Positions 26,135 to 34,619 of a stretch of DNA of 64,000 nucleotides are shown here, one piece after another (positions within the stretch are counted from its first letter, which is position 1; each line of letters starts with the position of its first letter). The DNA lies in the NCBI GenBank assembly GCA_050296515.1, contig JBNKRJ010000098.1:23470-87469 (forward strand), in the 5' to 3' direction. The position numbers and the translations under genes are program-made. Below the pieces are notes generated by a model. The model saw nothing but the letters and a program-made list of their open reading frames with translations. It did no database searches and was not told where the DNA came from. The stretch comes from NBLH01 sp050296515. Its GTDB lineage: Bacteria; Bacteroidota; Bacteroidia; Bacteroidales; NBLH01.

Positions 26135-26935
26135 CTATAAAATAGATGAAATTGGCCCATTGCTATTTATCCATTTTTCAACTTCTTTTATTGGGATATC
26201 AATTGCTATATAGCCTGAAGAATAGGGGGCAATTTCGTAAGGATTGTATAAGAAGTAGAAGTTTTTGTTATCAAAGTAGAAGTTTTCATTTAGGGTTGGT
26301 TCTGCATCTTCGAAAATGAAAAAATCATCTTCCATTTTTTTTTCATCGCATCTTGATTTAATTATTTGGTTTACCTTAAGATCTGAACCTTGCATGAATA
26401 CATCCTTTAAATGAAAAATTTCGCCGGTTTTCATATTAAAATGGAGATATGTTTTGTTGCCCAGTCCGTGAGCACCCCCATTATAAACATAAGTCTCTAA
26501 CTCAACAACCAATAAGCTGTTTTCGTTGTAGACAATGCTGGTGTTTTTAATTAACTCATAATTAAGCATGTAGTTCATTTCACCATATTCTTTTTTTAGT
26601 TCTATAGCTTCTGAACGATAAGATCTTGTTAAATCAATAATCATTGATTTGAAATTAGCAAAGGGATCTGAAGAGCAGTCTTTTTTTTCAATATCAAAAA
26701 ATTGTTTGTTCAGCTCTTTTTTTACTTTTTCGAGGGCTGATTTATTAATATAATTAGTTAGTTCAGTGAAATTCAACTCAACATGATAATTTATGCTGTC
26801 GGGATCACTATCTGTGAGTGGGATTTTTTCTTCCAGCTTAATTAACTTGTAATCCACCAAATGTTTCTTTTTTGCAACACACGAAACAAAGACTGCTATA
26901 CCAACAACAAATGCAACAATTATCTTTTTCACCAA
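26135..26935 (-). CDS. DUF3298/DUF4163 (RsiV/PdaC-like) lipoprotein
   Basis: The 266-residue protein has a lipoprotein signal with lipobox AVFVSC (Cys about 19) and then the two-part pattern of DUF4163 plus DUF3298. The first part (about 30-135) is alpha/beta; the second includes NGGAHGLGNKTYLHFN (about 150-165), LKDVFMQGSDLKV and FYFLYNPYEIAPYSSG (about 228-243). Such proteins are secreted or lipid-anchored; some bind lysozyme (RsiV) or are deacetylases (PdaC), but those extra domains are absent here. Its role is unknown. It is bracketed by terminators and is monocistronic. Confidence 0.8.
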   Translation of the reverse strand: MVKKIIVAFVVGIAVFVSCVAKKKHLVDYKLIKLEEKIPLTDSDPDSINYHVELNFTELTNYINKSALEKVKKELNKQFFDIEKKDCSSDPFANFKSMIIDLTRSYRSEAIELKKEYGEMNYMLNYELIKNTSIVYNENSLLVVELETYVYNGGAHGLGNKTYLHFNMKTGEIFHLKDVFMQGSDLKVNQIIKSRCDEKKMEDDFFIFEDAEPTLNENFYFDNKNFYFLYNPYEIAPYSSGYIAIDIPIKEVEKWINSNGPISSIL

Positions 26936-26979
26936 CTTGAACTTTAAACTTTGAAATTTATCTTATTTGAACAAAAACA

Positions 26980-27005
26980 AAAAACAGTCATGATTGACTG
27001 TTTTT
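26980..27005. terminator. Hairpin terminator upstream of the DUF3298 gene
   Basis: An 11-bp perfect stem AAAAACAGTCA / TGACTGTTTTT encloses a 4-nt TGAT loop. On the minus strand it would stop read-through from the DUF6261-like gene into the lipoprotein gene. Confidence 0.7.
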
Positions 27006-27079
27006 GTTTGCCTAATGGCAGGAATTGCAAAGATAATGCAAAGTTTTTTGAAAATGCCAGCTTTTTTCACTAAAAAAAA

Positions 27080-27103
27080 GAAGTTGCTTTTTTTAGCAAC
27101 TTC
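27080..27103 (-). terminator. Terminator of the DUF6261-like gene
   Basis: A 9-bp perfect stem GAAGTTGCT / AGCAACTTC with a 6-nt loop is followed on the minus strand by a T run. It is 45 bp past the stop at 27148. Together with the next hairpin it makes a double terminator. Confidence 0.8.
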
Positions 27104-27147
27104 AAAATCTATAAGTACTATTTATTAACCAGGTTATTTACTAAACG

Positions 27148-27873
27148 CTATTCAGATTCTGCATCATTATTTCCCCGACTATTTCTTGATCTGATAACAG
27201 TGTTTGTTTTGTCGATATGTTGTTTTATTTCTGAGCATAAGTTTTTTAGTTCTGCAGATTGGTCAATGCCTATAATCGCATTTAAATAATTGACAAGCTG
27301 GTCAAGTGCAAGTTTTGTTGGTTTTTTGGTTTCTATAACATTGTCAATTTCTACTTTTTCACTATCACTTTTGGAGCGGCTCTGTAAACTATCTAGGAAC
27401 TTTTGGTTACTGGCAATCATTGAATTAAATAGCTCTGGAAGCTCTGTTCCTTTCATTGTTTCTTCATTAGAAGGAAGGTTCAATTCTTCAAATAAAGACT
27501 TCATTTTTGCGGTCTGTTCCTTATGAGGCAAACTATATAAAGTGGTTCCGTGCCGTTCAATAATTTCATAAATTTTAAGACCTTTTTTTGCTAATTTCTC
27601 ATCAGGACGATATTTTAAACTCAAGCACTCAAACTTAAAAGCTTTAAAATCATTATCGCGGGCTTCTTCGTTATCCCATACAGTAATGGTTTCATCACTT
27701 TTTCTTTTGCGGTTTTGCGCAAGGGATAATTTGTTTACATTCTTTTCTAAGTCGCCATTTAAATCTGAAAGTTTTTGGTCGGTGTAAGCAGATTTTTTAA
27801 TAACATCAACTACAATGGTAGATGTACCAACAACTTCATCAGTTTTAGCACGAGATAAAAGTGGATTAATCAT
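27148..27873 (-). CDS. DUF6261-like helical protein
   Basis: The 241-residue protein without signal peptide or membrane segment is predicted mostly helical. It begins MINPLLSRAKTDEVVGTSTI and has helical stretches around residues 40-60, 140-165 and 190-225. The first 100 residues and the C-terminal QLVNYLNAIIGIDQSAELKN resemble the DUF6261 family of Bacteroidota (recalled from memory, not searched). It is Ser/Lys/Glu-rich and the C-terminus is polar. Function unknown. A -7 box TATATTTG (minus, 27922-27929) lies 49 bp upstream. Confidence 0.6.
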   Translation of the reverse strand: MINPLLSRAKTDEVVGTSTIVVDVIKKSAYTDQKLSDLNGDLEKNVNKLSLAQNRKRKSDETITVWDNEEARDNDFKAFKFECLSLKYRPDEKLAKKGLKIYEIIERHGTTLYSLPHKEQTAKMKSLFEELNLPSNEETMKGTELPELFNSMIASNQKFLDSLQSRSKSDSEKVEIDNVIETKKPTKLALDQLVNYLNAIIGIDQSAELKNLCSEIKQHIDKTNTVIRSRNSRGNNDAESE

Positions 27874-28373
27874 AGATTAAAATTTTTAGTTTATAATTAT
27901 TAATGATAAAGTAACGCAACTCAAATATAGGTTATTTTGTAAAAGGATATTTTTCGTCGTGTTTTCCGAAAAATTTGATAACATTTGATTTTAGCACTGT
28001 TCGTAGCGGTAATTTTTTTGGTAAATTAGTTGATACTACAAAAGTCTTGCTTATACCTTTTTGAATTAAAATGCTATTGCAAAACTATTCCTTAAACTAG
28101 ATTCATTAAATATTCAATAGTAAATTAGTTCACATCGCCTTTTTTAATAAAGATGCAGTTGCAAATAGGTTCCCTAAGTCCTTTTTGGATAAAAATGCAG
28201 CTACGAAAATACTTCCAATAATGTTTTAACCATAAATGCTATTACAAAATTGTTGCTGACAATATTTCTAGTACAAATGCAGCCGCAAATATTATTTGAT
28301 ACCTTTTGGGAAAAGTCTGTAGTTTAGAAGCTGATGCTGAGAGTCCATCAAGCTAGTTTCACTGATAAAGTTA
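27874..28373. other. 500-bp gap without a gene, mostly a degenerate ~41-bp tandem repeat
   Basis: No open frame of useful length is seen on either strand. The right two thirds (28033-28317) is a degenerate tandem repeat listed separately. The first 160 bp hold the promoter of the DUF6261-like gene. Confidence 0.6.
28033..28317. repeat. Degenerate ~41-bp tandem repeat, about seven units
   Basis: The core ATGCAGTTGCAAA (or variants such as ATGCTATTGCAAA, ATTCAATAGTAAA, ATGCAGCTACGAAA) begins at 28033, 28071, 28112, 28153, 28195, 28236 and 28277: steps of 38, 41, 41, 42, 41, 41. Each core is followed by a C/T-rich half such as TTCC...CCTTTTTGGATAAAA. Read on the minus strand some units encode short F-x-A-x-L peptides, but stops break the frame. 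It could be a worn minisatellite or the relic of a repeat-rich gene. Confidence 0.65.
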
Positions 28374-29273
28374 TTATTCAGTGTATGTAATATTTACTTT
28401 GAGTTTTTTATTCTTAATTTTATCAATAACAATTCCAGAATACTTTCCACGTCTTTGCCCGTCTTTCCCCTTCCAATTCACATATGTATTAATTATATCT
28501 AAAACCATTTTACCTCTTCGGGGTTCGATGAAGGCTTTAGCATACGAAACTGGATAAAATTCCTGGTTTGTTTTAGTCATTATAAAATTTGCTAACTTTT
28601 GCAAAGATTCGTCATCGTTTAACTGAAGACTTTTGTTTTGAATAACTACCAGGCTGCTATACTCGAAATCCAGATATTTATAGTTTATTTCTATACCGAG
28701 GTTAACCATGTCTTCCTCTGAATTAACCAGAACATAATCATCTATTTCATCAATATTATAAACTTTAATCGCTTCAGCAAAAGAATTCTCCATATTTTCC
28801 TTTTTTTTAAAACCTAGTAATTCATAATAAGGTTTAATTGATAGCCGGAATGCTGAATCCCTGAAAAATTTAATTTCACTGCCAGAAACCTTGTATTTGT
28901 TACATTTAAGCAAACTGTCCATGAAAATATCAGATGAGTATTTGAAACCCGATCTGGTTGTAGTGTAGCAAGCTACTAATGTTGTCCTACAATTTTTAAA
29001 TTCAACTTTATTTGAATCTAATAAATAAATTTTACCCCCAATAGAATTCCCTAGATGAGTAGAGAAATTGTTTAATGTATCGAATTTAATTATCATTGAA
29101 GCCAAACGGGTCTTAATATCTTCATGGGGTTTTACAAAACCAGATAATCCATAAAACCCCTCGATTCTCATACTGTTTTCGGTATTTAAAATATCCAAAT
29201 CAGTCTCCTTTTGGCTGAAAATTTTATTTGTAATTGTAACGAATAGACAAATAAAGTATAATGTGTATTTCAT
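28374..29273 (-). CDS. Secreted protein of unknown function
   Basis: The 299-residue protein has a signal peptide (MKYTLYFICLFVTITNKIFS) and no recognised domain. The mature part is alpha/beta with a charged C-terminal region (GKDGQRRGKYSGIVIDKIKN) that recalls a small beta domain at the end. An upstream ATG four codons earlier (29285) is less likely, because MKYTLYF gives the better signal. It shares the minus strand with the truncated membrane gene 20-30 bp upstream, so the two may once have been one transcript. Confidence 0.65.
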   Translation of the reverse strand: MKYTLYFICLFVTITNKIFSQKETDLDILNTENSMRIEGFYGLSGFVKPHEDIKTRLASMIIKFDTLNNFSTHLGNSIGGKIYLLDSNKVEFKNCRTTLVACYTTTRSGFKYSSDIFMDSLLKCNKYKVSGSEIKFFRDSAFRLSIKPYYELLGFKKKENMENSFAEAIKVYNIDEIDDYVLVNSEEDMVNLGIEINYKYLDFEYSSLVVIQNKSLQLNDDESLQKLANFIMTKTNQEFYPVSYAKAFIEPRRGKMVLDIINTYVNWKGKDGQRRGKYSGIVIDKIKNKKLKVNITYTE

Positions 29274-29305
29274 TTTTATTGACATATTTTTGTTCGTTTA
29301 AGCAT

Positions 29306-29935
29306 TTAATCCATTGTCGGTTTATGTTTTTCACTAAAGTAATAATATAGCAAAAATGGCACACAGAAAATGAAATAGGAGATATCTGCTTTGCTGTTAA
29401 TATAAGCCTCTTCAAATCCATAATTTATTAAGTAATATATGAAGTAAACCGCTATTGACAAAAACATTGAAATACCTCCCCAAAAGATACTATCATGTTT
29501 CGATTTTGAAATTAACGAAAATACCAAGGCAAGTATAATAAAACCAATTATATAGATCTTTGGAATAAAAAAGGAAGATTGAACATAAAAGGGATTCATC
29601 ATAAAAAAATCGTCCTGGAAAAATAATACAAGTGGTAAAAAGCTGACAATAAATGAAGTAAAACCGACAACTACATAACCAAGCAACATTTTAATTGATA
29701 TTTCTTTTCTTATGGCAATGCCAACAAAAAAAACAATGTATGGTATAATAAAAAAACTCCTGGTTGAAAGTAACAAACCGGCAATGACAGCATTAAAATA
29801 AAAACAGATCTTTTGTTTTTTCCCCAGTTTAATAAAGTTGCCCAATACCAGTAAAACCAGGACAGAATTAAAAAAAATGTTGCTCCTGGTAACAATTTCC
29901 CATAAGCAAAAGACTGAACTTACTAAAATAATAAG
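29306..29935 (-). pseudogene. 5'-truncated polytopic membrane protein, glycosyltransferase-like
   Basis: The frame runs from just after a stop at 29936-29938 to 29306 and has no ATG near its beginning; TTG at 29845 is only an internal option. It encodes about 210 residues with five or six membrane helices. The upstream part includes CLWEIVTRSNIFFNSVLVLL, and GLLLSTRSFFIIPYIV follows. The pattern of hydrophobic helices and conserved Arg resembles the C-terminal part of membrane glycosyltransferases of the GT39/GT87/DUF2029 kind. The N-terminal half, where the catalytic loop would be, is missing. It is probably a remnant; expression from a non-ATG start cannot be excluded. Confidence 0.55.
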
Positions 29936-29953
29936 TTAGAATACAATTTTTAG

Positions 29954-29984
29954 TTTGCATAGATAAAAACAAAGTATATATTTG
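29954..29984 (+). promoter_or_regulatory. Promoter of the secreted-protein/protease gene group
   Basis: TTTG (29954-29957) and TATATTTG (29977-29984) are separated by exactly 19 bp: a full match to the Bacteroidota consensus. Leader to the ATG at 30085 is about 95 nt. Confidence 0.8.
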
Positions 29985-30084
29985 CCGTGACCAATCTCCA
30001 TGTTTGAAATTAGGGAATTGCTTGTATAGCAAGCAATTTTGAATATAAGTTAAATTAATTACTAATTTTTAAACTAAATTTGTT

Positions 30085-31071
30085 ATGAAGTATTTGAGCA
30101 TTTTTGTTAATGTTTTGTTATTTCTGTCTATTTCTATAATTACCTTAGGACAGGAAATTGAAAATGAGAACAACTCCAAAACCACTGAATTACCCAGTGC
30201 TGATCCAGTTGAAAGTAAAATTGCAATTGACAATCCATTACCATTGATTACAGACTTATCAGGCAGAAACCTTACTCTTACCGGATATATAAAAGGTGGA
30301 GCCTCTGGTGGTGCAACTAAATTAAAATCAAGTTATGGTTATATTGATATTGGGCCAATGAATACAAGTTGGGCACACATTTACACTGATCGCCCAAATT
30401 TTATTTTTAATAAACCAGTCTATTCTTACAATGGCGTTTTCAGTTCATACAGTAGTGCTAATCTTTATCTAAGAACAAATGGAACTACCAGGATGACTAT
30501 TCTGAATAGTAATGGATATGTAGGGATAGGAACTTCTTCACCTGAATCAAAACTTGAGGTATATAACGGAGATATTATAATCGGTGGGCAATACAAGAAA
30601 TTCTTAATTCATACACAGTCTTGGACATCTGCTTCACAAACATTATTTATTATCCCTAAAAATAATGGCAATTGGGATTTTAATAATGATTTTGAGTTTA
30701 AAGATAATGGAACTTTTAGCGCTCCATATGTTGGAATTGGAACAACAAATACGCAGTCCCATAGATTAGCTGTTAATGGTGGCATTCTATGTGAATCTGT
30801 TAGAGTTAAAGGTGATGTACCAGCATCTGACTATGTTTTTGAAAATAGTTATGAATTAACAGATTTAGAAGAGTTGGAACAGTTTATTAAAAACAATAAG
30901 CATTTACCTGAAGTTCCTTCTGCAAAAGAGTTTAAAGATAATGGTTACAAACTAGGAGAAATGGATGATATTTTGCTCAGAAAAGTTGAAGAACTTACAC
31001 TTTACCTAATAAATCAGGAAAAGAAAATTAAACAATTGGAGAATGAAATTGAAGAATTAAAGAAAAACTAA
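30085..31071 (+). CDS. Secreted protein with C-terminal tail-fibre-like/coiled-coil domain
   Basis: The 328-residue protein has a signal peptide (1-23), a beta-rich middle with repeats such as NGYVGIGTSSPESKLEV and YVGIGTTNTQSHRLAVNG, and a C-terminal ELTDLEELEQFIKNNKHLPE followed by a Leu/Lys/Glu coiled coil (about 290-328). This layout is common in Bacteroidota proteins annotated as tail-fibre-like or endosialidase-chaperone-like, although no phage genes are nearby. It is probably exported and oligomeric. It lies 4 bp before the partial protease gene, so the three genes at 30085-34270 are one transcript. Confidence 0.75.
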   Translation: MKYLSIFVNVLLFLSISIITLGQEIENENNSKTTELPSADPVESKIAIDNPLPLITDLSGRNLTLTGYIKGGASGGATKLKSSYGYIDIGPMNTSWAHIYTDRPNFIFNKPVYSYNGVFSSYSSANLYLRTNGTTRMTILNSNGYVGIGTSSPESKLEVYNGDIIIGGQYKKFLIHTQSWTSASQTLFIIPKNNGNWDFNNDFEFKDNGTFSAPYVGIGTTNTQSHRLAVNGGILCESVRVKGDVPASDYVFENSYELTDLEELEQFIKNNKHLPEVPSAKEFKDNGYKLGEMDDILLRKVEELTLYLINQEKKIKQLENEIEELKKN

Positions 31072-31075
31072 GGCT

Positions 31076-31762
31076 ATGAAAAAAGTTTTATTTAGTTTAA
31101 TTCTGTTGCTTGCAATAGTTGTAAGCAGCACTGCCCAGTTTGAGCATAATAAAGATGGTGAGATTATTCCATTTTCATTAAGTGAAAAGTACAAACATCT
31201 GTTTGATACATCAAAAATTAAGACCTTAGAGTTACCATCATATAATAATGATTCCTTATTTTGGGAAGCTAACTTTGAGTCTTGGTATATACAAAATAAG
31301 CCTAGGAATATTGTATCAGATAATCATATAATCAAAAAGAATATAAATTTAAAAAAGCTTGCACAAAGCTATAAGCTGGGTAATGGAACTGTTTGGTTAT
31401 TGAAAATAGAAAGCCAAACAGCAGAGGCATTAAGTGTGTTTTTTGAAGAATTTGAATTTCCTGATGGAGCACTTTTTTCTTATTACTCTAAAGAAACGGA
31501 ATTGGAACCTATTGTTGTAACCAAAAGTAGCTGGGATGAGGAACAGCCTGCAACCAGGTATTGGAAACTTGTACGCTCAAACAATATGATTATTGAATAC
31601 TTTGAGCCAAATGGGATATCTTCAACACCAAATATAAAAATCTCTAAAATTAATTATCATTTTTACAGCATTAAAAAAAAAAATTACCTCAAAGACGCTC
31701 CCAAATCACTTAAAAAAAAGTATCCCAACTTCGACTTTGAAAAAGGCTGCTTCAGGAGATAA
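31076..31762 (+). CDS. Truncated duplicate of the protease prodomain
   Basis: The 228-residue protein has a signal peptide (1-20) and is homologous along its whole length to the first ~225 residues of the protease that follows. For example QFEHNKDGEI and NNDSLFWEANFE are shared. It ends in a stop at 31762 in the frame that reads YLKDAPKSLKKKYPNFDFEK, while the protease reads the corresponding DNA in another frame. Downstream bases to 31828 still resemble the protease (DNCQYDLVCSG in the shifted frame) and end in a TGA that overlaps the next ATG. It therefore looks like a partial tandem duplication (offset 750 bp), perhaps broken in the 11-A run at 31673-31683. Confidence 0.7.
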   Translation: MKKVLFSLILLLAIVVSSTAQFEHNKDGEIIPFSLSEKYKHLFDTSKIKTLELPSYNNDSLFWEANFESWYIQNKPRNIVSDNHIIKKNINLKKLAQSYKLGNGTVWLLKIESQTAEALSVFFEEFEFPDGALFSYYSKETELEPIVVTKSSWDEEQPATRYWKLVRSNNMIIEYFEPNGISSTPNIKISKINYHFYSIKKKNYLKDAPKSLKKKYPNFDFEKGCFRR

Positions 31763-31810
31763 TTGCCAATATGATTTAGTTTGTTCGGGAAATAATTTAA
31801 TACTAGAACT

Positions 31811-31854
31811 ATTAACCACAATTTTATGAAAATACTATTATTAACCACAATTTT
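31811..31854 (+). repeat. 15-bp direct repeat at the junction of the tandem duplication
   Basis: ATTAACCACAATTTT occurs at 31811-31825 and again at 31840-31854, before and just inside the start of the second copy. It probably marks the join of the duplicated segment. Confidence 0.6.
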
Positions 31855-34270
31855 TATACTTATAATAGCTGTAAGCAGCACCGCCCAGTTTGAGCATAAT
31901 AAAGATGGTGAAATTGTACCTTTTTCATTAAGTGAAAAGTACAAACATTTGATTGATACATCAAAAATTAAGACTTTAGAGTTGCCATCGTATAATAATG
32001 ATTCCTTATTCTGGGAAGCAAATTTTGAACGCTGGTATATTCAAAAAAAACCTATGAATAATTCCAAAAGTGCCTTTACTATTAAAGAGAATCTAAATGT
32101 TAAACAATTTGCAAATACTTATAAATTACCAGTTGGAACAGTTTGGATCTTTAAAATAGAAAGTAGTACTGCAGAAGCAATAAGTGTGATTTTTAAAGAA
32201 TTTGAATTTCCGGAAGGATCACTATTATCATTTTATTCCGAAAAAGATAATTATAAAATAACAACGTATGACAAGAAAAACTGGGATAATACACAATTAG
32301 CTACAAGATATTGGAAGCGTGTTGTTTCTGGTACTATGACAATTGAGTATTTTGAACCAAATGGATTGTCTTCAAAACCTGTACTTATACTTAAAAAGAT
32401 TTTTTATCATTTTGAGGGTAAAAAAAAAATTTCCTTAAAGATGCTCCCGAATCACTTAAAAAAAAGTATCCCAACTTCGACTTTGAAAAAGGCTGCTTTA
32501 GAAGATGATTGCCAGTATGATTTGGTTTGTTCAGGAGTTCCTGATTTCCTTGATGAATCACAATCAATTTGTCAAATATCGATATCTTACATGCCAAAAG
32601 ACGATGATACTCCTGATACCAAAAAAGCTACGGGAGTTTTTATAAACAAAGGTGGAAACTATAACGAAACTGACAAACCTTATATTTTAACTGCCGGTCA
32701 TTCTTTTCATATACCAAATTCAACGATTCCCATTGATTTTAGTAAAGGTTATGAGTTCATGGATATTTACATAAAAAAGCAGAACAAAGGCTGTAATGTT
32801 CCTTATGAATATACTGTTGGAACATTAATGCCTAATTCAACTCAGTTTAAAGTTGTAAAGTTGGGCAGCTCTTATAATCATGAAGTAGATAATTCCAGCT
32901 ATGTAGCTAACCAGGATTACGCAATTATGCAGGCACCTGGAACGGTAAAAGATTATGCGCAACATAAAATATTATATGCCGGATGGGCATCCATTGTTTA
33001 TTATAGCCAAAAAAACTGGGTAAGTATTGGTCACCCCGAAGGAAGTCCCCAAAAGATATTTGTTGATGAGGGGGAAGCTTTGGATGGTGACACCTATTTT
33101 GGACTCTTTTTTGACAAGGGACTTTCAAGACCCGGAACGTCAGGGGCACCAGTATTTAACAATAAGCGACAAGTCGTAGGCTGGATCTGTTCAGGAGATA
33201 CAACGAATACATGTGCCAATGTTGGTTCTAACAACCTTCAAAACATGACAAAATGTGGTGAATTGCGTGATATTCATTACGAAATATCTCAATACATCGA
33301 TCCCAACTTTTTGTATGTTGCATCAGCCTATACTGCCCCAATTCCTGGCGTACCAGATCATTGTAAAAACTGTGTAAAAGATGCTGATAAAGGGGAAACC
33401 GATATTGATTGTGGTGGCCCCTGCCTGCCATGTGGAATAGCGGAGAAAAAGACAATCAACTCAATGTCTGATATGAGTAAAAAAGTAAGGGCAAGGTATC
33501 AGTTGGAAGTGAGCCCGTTAAGTGGGCAAAACATTACATTAAAGGGTGGAACCTACAACTTTACAGCTGGGGAAGAAATTCAGTTTAACAATGGTTTTAT
33601 TTTGGAGAATGGTGTGGATTTTGAAGCCAAGGTTGACGAAAACCTGAAGTCAGAACCAGAGCAAGGTTGCCAAAAAGTTTGTTTATACCTTCCAAATGCG
33701 TTTACCCCAGAAGGTGATGGAATGAATGATGTATGGGGGTTTAATCAGGCCTATATGACATCTTACAGAGTTAATATATGGGATAGGGATAATAAAACAT
33801 GGTTTCATTGTGGGAACAGAGAGCTTTCAGCAAATGAATTCGTCCCAATTTGGAATGGTGAGGGTGCACCAAATGGCGTATATTACGGTTCTATAAGTTA
33901 TACCGATTGCTATGGCGTTGAAAGAACTCAAACATTTTTCATTCATTTATTTGGATCTTCCAATAAAGCTGCACCCGCAAATAGTGAATCAAGCAAAAGG
34001 CCAGATACAGAAGTTGTTAATGACAACTTTAATTTTCTCCCTAATTTAAATGTATATCCTAATCCAACAAATGGTAAAGTTATGATAGACTATTCATCAC
34101 CTGAAGGAAAGTATGAATACACTATACTTAATCAAGGCGGTAAAACAATTATTCAGGATTGTGGAAAAGATAGATTAGAACTAGACCTTTCTGATTATAC
34201 ACCAGGTATGTATATTTTAAGGATAAAAGTGGGTAATGAATATCAGGTAAGGAAGATAATAAAACGATAG
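31826..34270 (+). CDS. T9SS-secreted trypsin-like serine endopeptidase
   Basis: The 814-residue protein has a signal peptide (1-20), a prodomain (about 21-225) and a chymotrypsin-fold protease (about 228-490) with triad His292 (LTAGHSF), Asp364 (NQDYAIM) and Ser439 (RPGTSGAPVF). This is the lysyl-endopeptidase-like type. Next come a Cys-rich linker (KNCVKDADKG, then CGGPCLPC), a beta segment EIQFNNGFILENGVDFEA, a gliding-motility type domain (LPNAFTPEGDGMNDVWGF, about 620-715) and a T9SS type A sorting domain from LNVYPNPTNGKV to the end. Residues about 201-226 appear to be read out of the ancestral frame (see findings). The mature protease should be surface-bound. Confidence 0.88.
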   Translation: MKILLLTTIFILIIAVSSTAQFEHNKDGEIVPFSLSEKYKHLIDTSKIKTLELPSYNNDSLFWEANFERWYIQKKPMNNSKSAFTIKENLNVKQFANTYKLPVGTVWIFKIESSTAEAISVIFKEFEFPEGSLLSFYSEKDNYKITTYDKKNWDNTQLATRYWKRVVSGTMTIEYFEPNGLSSKPVLILKKIFYHFEGKKKISLKMLPNHLKKSIPTSTLKKAALEDDCQYDLVCSGVPDFLDESQSICQISISYMPKDDDTPDTKKATGVFINKGGNYNETDKPYILTAGHSFHIPNSTIPIDFSKGYEFMDIYIKKQNKGCNVPYEYTVGTLMPNSTQFKVVKLGSSYNHEVDNSSYVANQDYAIMQAPGTVKDYAQHKILYAGWASIVYYSQKNWVSIGHPEGSPQKIFVDEGEALDGDTYFGLFFDKGLSRPGTSGAPVFNNKRQVVGWICSGDTTNTCANVGSNNLQNMTKCGELRDIHYEISQYIDPNFLYVASAYTAPIPGVPDHCKNCVKDADKGETDIDCGGPCLPCGIAEKKTINSMSDMSKKVRARYQLEVSPLSGQNITLKGGTYNFTAGEEIQFNNGFILENGVDFEAKVDENLKSEPEQGCQKVCLYLPNAFTPEGDGMNDVWGFNQAYMTSYRVNIWDRDNKTWFHCGNRELSANEFVPIWNGEGAPNGVYYGSISYTDCYGVERTQTFFIHLFGSSNKAAPANSESSKRPDTEVVNDNFNFLPNLNVYPNPTNGKVMIDYSSPEGKYEYTILNQGGKTIIQDCGKDRLELDLSDYTPGMYILRIKVGNEYQVRKIIKR
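32420..32429 (+). other. A10 run in the protease prodomain, slippage-prone
   Basis: The second copy has ten A where the first copy has eleven (31673-31683). With eleven A the second copy would read the YPNFDFEK frame instead. Runs this long can cause transcriptional or polymerase slippage. Confidence 0.55.
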
Positions 34271-34276
34271 TGCTAT

Positions 34277-34321
34277 AATCCGTCGGGTAACTGCAAATGA
34301 TATATTTTGGCTCGACGGATT
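34277..34321 (+). terminator. Hairpin after the serine endopeptidase gene
   Basis: Stem AATCCGTCG / CGACGGATT (9 bp) with a 27-nt loop, followed by TTAATAAAATT. It starts 7 bp past the stop at 34270. The loop is long and the T run weak, so its strength is uncertain. Confidence 0.55.
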
Positions 34322-34503
34322 TTAATAAAATTATTTGGTGAAATTTTACTCGGATCATCTATTTACAAAACGTCTTTTAATTGAATAGTTAAGTAAGACC
34401 GTCATTTCAATATTAAATTTTGTATTAAAATATGAACGAAACCATTTTGATGTATTAAATGAAAAAAGTTATTCAAATGTATACCTGAAAATTATTGAAC
34501 AAA

Positions 34504-34615
34504 TCTAGTATCATGTCAAGGCTAATTTATCAGGTGACAACACCTGACAAGTGCACCAGCCAGGTGTTGTCACCTGGCTAATTACCAGAAATATCATACT
34601 TGACTTGACACTAGA
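34504..34615. repeat. Nested palindromic element (REP/MITE-like)
   Basis: Outer arms TCTAGTATCATGTCAAG (34504-34520) and 34599-34615 pair at 15 of 17 positions. Inside them CAGGTGACAACACCTG (34531-34546) pairs perfectly with 34561-34576, and each inner arm is itself a hairpin; the right one extends to a 9-bp stem AGCCAGGTG / CACCTGGCT. No open frame is seen. The element lies in the gap before the 34722 lipoprotein gene. Mobility is inferred. Confidence 0.6.
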
Positions 34616-34619
34616 CTCC

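Noticed and set aside
28033..28317. Regular ~41-bp repeats that could suggest a CRISPR array
   Set aside because: The units are degenerate throughout with no conserved repeat/unique spacer pattern, and no cas gene is present.
30085..31071. Phage tail-fibre gene suggesting a prophage
   Set aside because: The domain is common in secreted Bacteroidota proteins, the gene has a Sec signal peptide, and no phage gene is nearby.
34531..34576. Inverted repeat as a simple terminator
   Set aside because: It lies about 260 bp after the preceding gene, has no T run and is nested in a larger element.
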